In this document: one piece after another, positions 60,793-64,000 of the stretch
Layout: every line of letters begins with the position of its first letter
Position numbering within the stretch: position 1 is the first letter of the stretch
NCBI GenBank assembly: GCA_013399695.1
Contig: VXAU01000307.1
Span: forward strand, 512,247 to 576,246
From: Formicarius rufipectus
Taxonomy: Eukaryota; Chordata; Aves; Passeriformes; Formicariidae
Reading direction: 5' to 3'
Length of the DNA stretch: 64,000 bases
Program-made: the position numbers and the translations under genes
Notes under the pieces: generated by a model
Databases searched by the model: none
What the model saw: the letters and a program-made list of their open reading frames with translations, nothing else
Told to the model about the DNA's origin: nothing

Positions 60793-63700
60793 GGACACTG
60801 CCATTAGAGTAAAAGCCTTCAAATGAAGATTTAGGAGGAAATCAGGAATTTTTAAAGAGATGCAGCAATTTTAGATTGTCCCACAAGACTTCAATACCCA
60901 CATCAAATCCTGATTGTCGGCAGTTGTCGACGTTTGGACTACAGAGCTCCAGAGGTGTCACCGAAGTGATGCATGCCTTTACTTTTTACTGTTGACAATA
61001 ATTTCACACCTAGGAATCCTCACTGTAGATACAATTACAGCTCACCCAAGCTTCTCTTGCTTAACTAATTAAAATCAGCAGTTGTGAATACACCTGAGTC
61101 CAATAAGCAATGGCCCCATGAAGTTATAGCAGCAAAAGCTTCAGTTTTAACCCAAACACTTAAAATCAGTGTGAACTTCAGTAAATATGTCTTACAAGCC
61201 CAAGCAGAGCCAATGGACCTTAACTAGTTATTAATCACCATATGAAACAAGCCCAAAAGAAAAACACAAACCAAAAAAAGATCTGCTTAATCAATATACA
61301 TTTAAGCACACACAGCATTAATTTGTTTGAGGAAGGTGAATTAAAGGACTCCAAGATACATTCTGAATAAATTGGAAAATGTACAATATAATGCACTATT
61401 ACATCCCAAGCTTTTATTTCCTCCCACGCCTCTCATGCAGACGTAAGAGCTTAATGATAAGACACCTACACCCACACATGATTATGTTTTATGGATCATG
61501 GACTACTTTTAATTGTAGTTAAAAGCATCTGGCATTCCAGAAGATTATAAAATCCCTTCCTACGCTTGGGAAAGGGTACAATGACGATCCTATAAGGGAC
61601 ACGACACTCCATAAGGAATTTTGTCTAGCACAACACCCACATTAACCAGACAGAACTATACATTTTAATTTATACAGTCATTACTTCTTTTCAAAGCCTG
61701 CCTCCTAAGGAGGACACACTGACAGGGAAAACATCAGTTCTACAAGAAAGGGATTTATTTGTGCATAAAGTGCAATAAGTATTTACTATTTCCTACCCAT
61801 CTTTCAGAGCTGCATTCTGTTTGTTTCAAGTATGTGCCAAACCACAGTGAAAATTTAATTTAAAATTAATTAACTGGAGAGTTTTAAATATGCGCCGAAG
61901 CAAACTTTTACACAGTTTATGTGCTTTACAAATTGACTTCTGCAATTTGCAAATATGCCAGTTCTTGACATACCAATAAGATGCTGAAATGACTTAAAAA
62001 ATTACTTCAAATATCTAAGCATGCCATGAGTTTGAGCAGACTGGTGGTGTCTGTGGTGGGGAGAGAGAGTGCAAAACACAGAGGGGAAAAAAAGATGCTA
62101 TTAAAAAGACAGGAAGAGAAGCACTGTAAGAGTGATTGAGAACACATTATTTTCCAATACACAAACTGCAAAAGCTCACAAGGCTATTTTTTCTTCTTCC
62201 AGTGAAAATAGTGAGAAGCCAAATGGCAAAGATAAAAGTTTTCGATTTAGCAAGGACAAAAATTCCACAAGCAGCCACACACTATGTGACAAATCCATAA
62301 CCCGACTGGACAGCCTACAGGATTACACTTAAAACACTGTAGTTGACTACTCTAGAAATTACTACATTTTATTCCCTCTATATTGTTCCAAATAAGTTTG
62401 CCTCCAGTTCTGAAAGACTTTTACAAGTGGACAGAGTGCACCAAGGGAACAGGAAAACTGTGCAGGAAGAGACAAGACTAACAGTCTACTGCTTGTTTTC
62501 TTCATATCACTTGATGAACTGATTTAGTAAACTTCCACAGTCCCAGGAGAGACCATATTAAATATAATGTATTTTCTATTCATAAAGCAGCACCAGCATA
62601 AATGGCAAACACACCCAGACCAGCCACACAATAGTTTTCCCTGCATTTGTTCATTTTAATGCTGCAATTAAATCACTCGGCTGCACCAAGTGCTGTCACC
62701 AGGACTTTGTTTTGTGACTGCACAGCAGTTCAGAATTGTTTATTTGGGAAACAGTACAACTTTTGCAAAGCTTCAGAGTGTTTTAGAAATTGGGATAGGG
62801 AAAGTAAATATACCTCAGAAAGGGAAAAATTTATATAAATCTTCATTAATAAGCAATTTGAATCAATACAGCAATTATAACAAAAAATGCAGTGACAGCA
62901 GCCACAGCAAGTTAAAAGGTTACAGAAAAATTAAACAGAACATTGGGCAAGAATAGGAATGTGGCTAATGAGCACATTTTCCATCTAGGCTAAGACTATT
63001 TCAGGACAGCTTTCTTAATTGCAAAAATGTAAAATGCTGCACTTCCAATTGCATAAAGCCTTTACATAACAAGAAGTTCTCTAACCTAGATTACATGTGA
63101 CTCCTGTCCAAGAACAACTGTGACAAAAATCAGAAGTTCTATAGCTTCTGTCCATCTCCTGAGCTGCTTGGACCTAGAAACAACAACCACCACCTTGGGG
63201 ATGATGGTGTGCAGCAAATCCCTAATTTAACTTTTAAAAGAAAAGACAACACACAAAATCCCCCAGAACAGGAGAGGAACTTAAGAACAGAAAAATCTGA
63301 AACCAGTAAAGACTCCTCCACAGCACAGTGGGATTATGTTTAGGCATGTTGGCAAACTCCACCCAATGACCACCAAACTATTCCTGAGATGAGCCGAAAC
63401 AGCAGACCTGCCACCAGATGTTGTGCAGATCTTAGATTTAACTCTGGGAGCAGATGCTCCAGGTGCTGTTTGAGAGAGACCTTGGCAGACCAATGCTGCG
63501 TCTGAAAATGCCAATGGAGGAACACCGTGCCTCTTCTTCCCTCTTGGTCACAGCAAGACAATTTGAAGAGGTTAAATAAAAGTCACCCCCAAAGCTTTCT
63601 CATTACAGCCATCTGATTCACTCCACTAAATGTCAACAGGAAAAACCATGGAGATTCACAAGTAAGGTCAGACTTGGTAGCAATGAAGTCCCCTATTTAT

Positions 63701-63812
63701 TCAAGAAAGGGAATCTGTCTGTTTGGTGTAGTCCTATGCTCACCACTATTCTATTAAAGATTCTGCTGGACTGGGTAGGTTTTTCAATTCCAAAAAAACT
63801 ACTCCAGGTTTT

Positions 63813-63885
63813 ACAGAATCATAGAGTTGTTACAGCTGGAAAGACCTCTAAGATCACCAACTCCAACCATAAATTTGTCACTGTT
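63813..63885 (-). mobile_element. CR1 LINE terminal fragment, older subfamily
   Basis: TTTACAGAATCATAGAGTTG, then AAGACCTCTAAGATCACC and AACTCCAACCATAAATTTG. Antisense CR1 tail. Confidence 0.82.
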
Positions 63886-63953
63886 AATTTGTTTTCTTCA
63901 AACTAAATAACTGGTTTATTAGAGATAACTTATTACGTGAATGGAGAAACAGA

Positions 63954-64000
63954 AAGAATCCCAGAGCGGTTTGGGTGGGAAGGATCCTTAAAGTTCATCC
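63954..64000 (-). mobile_element. CR1 LINE 3'-end fragment cut by the window edge
   Basis: AAGAATCCCAGAGCGGTTTG, then TGGGAAGGATCCTTAAAG and TTCATCC. The CR1 continues past the end of the window. Confidence 0.9.

Larger units (their letters stand above)
1..64000 (-). other. DYM: DYM (dymeclin) gene body, partial: introns 8 to 13 with exons 9 to 13
   Basis: The whole window appears to lie inside one minus-strand gene. Five exons occur in the right order, with matching splice phases and no frame break, and translate to the middle third of dymeclin. Dymeclin is a conserved, mostly cytosolic protein that cycles on and off the Golgi membrane and is needed for Golgi organisation and secretory traffic. 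Human loss-of-function alleles cause Dyggve-Melchior-Clausen and Smith-McCort skeletal dysplasias (established knowledge). Neither the start codon (exon 2 in human) nor the stop codon is present. Promoter, UTRs and the first and last thirds of the protein lie outside. From memory, the human 18q21 neighbourhood of DYM corresponds to the avian Z chromosome; that placement is inference. Confidence 0.93.
43621..64000 (-). other. DYM: DYM intron 8 (5' part beyond window)
   Basis: At least 20.4 kb of intron upstream of exon 9. It holds most of the window's mobile elements: CR1 fragments, an LTR with a nested CR1 (46556-47069), a solo LTR (56936-57945) and a possible further LTR near 60334-60792. 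Between these, the stretches 43906-45941, 47713-51499, 52381-54065, 54945-56935, 57946-58263, 58397-59788 and 59926-63812 hold simple repeats, hairpins and AT-rich sequence. I recognise no exon or RNA gene in them. The dymeclin segment preceding exon 9 (ending LASGVA) was looked for and not found. Confidence 0.85.

Noticed and set aside
1..64000. CRISPR arrays, tRNA or rRNA genes, bacterial operons, toxin or defence systems
   Set aside because: Nothing with the required repeat-spacer regularity, cloverleaf sequence or gene packing was seen; the window is vertebrate intron.

Overview
This window is vertebrate nuclear DNA from a bird, most likely a songbird or another neoavian. It lies inside one large gene, DYM (dymeclin, a Golgi-associated trafficking protein), transcribed from the minus strand. 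Five consecutive coding exons can be read with exact GT/AG splice sites. They are at 43438-43620, 39763-39941, 34024-34149, 25763-25876 and 24432-24526. Together they give 697 coding bases, matching human residues 255-487 of 669 with no insertion or deletion against the human protein as I recall it. By human numbering they are exons 9 to 13. I found no sign of exon 8 above 43620 or exon 14 below 24432, so both ends of the window are intron.

Layout from high to low coordinate, in the direction of DYM transcription: partial intron 8 (64000-43621), exon 9, intron 9 (3.5 kb), exon 10, intron 10 (5.6 kb), exon 11, intron 11 (8.1 kb), exon 12, intron 12 (1.2 kb), exon 13, then partial intron 13 (24431-1).

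The introns are dotted with 3'-end fragments of CR1 LINEs, the dominant avian retrotransposon. I count 33 (19 on the plus strand, 14 on the minus strand) of several ages. One young CR1 is nested in an old CR1 (9822-10475), and another is nested in an LTR (46556-47069). A 1,010-bp solo LTR at 56936-57945 has TGTCGTGG/CCACGACA ends and a perfect 5-bp target duplication (AGAGC). Most open frames over 60 codons lie in CR1 or LTR sequence or are chance frames, and are not genes.

The rest is AT-rich intron with homopolymer runs (two holding assembly gaps), short tandem repeats, several strong hairpins, a degenerate 142-bp tandem duplication, and one GC-rich block (41150-41440) that I cannot assign. 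I saw no tRNA, rRNA, CRISPR array, bacterial-type operon or other gene. I found no undescribed multi-gene system. The findings are local: repeat archaeology, unusual palindromes, and repeat proximity to a splice site.
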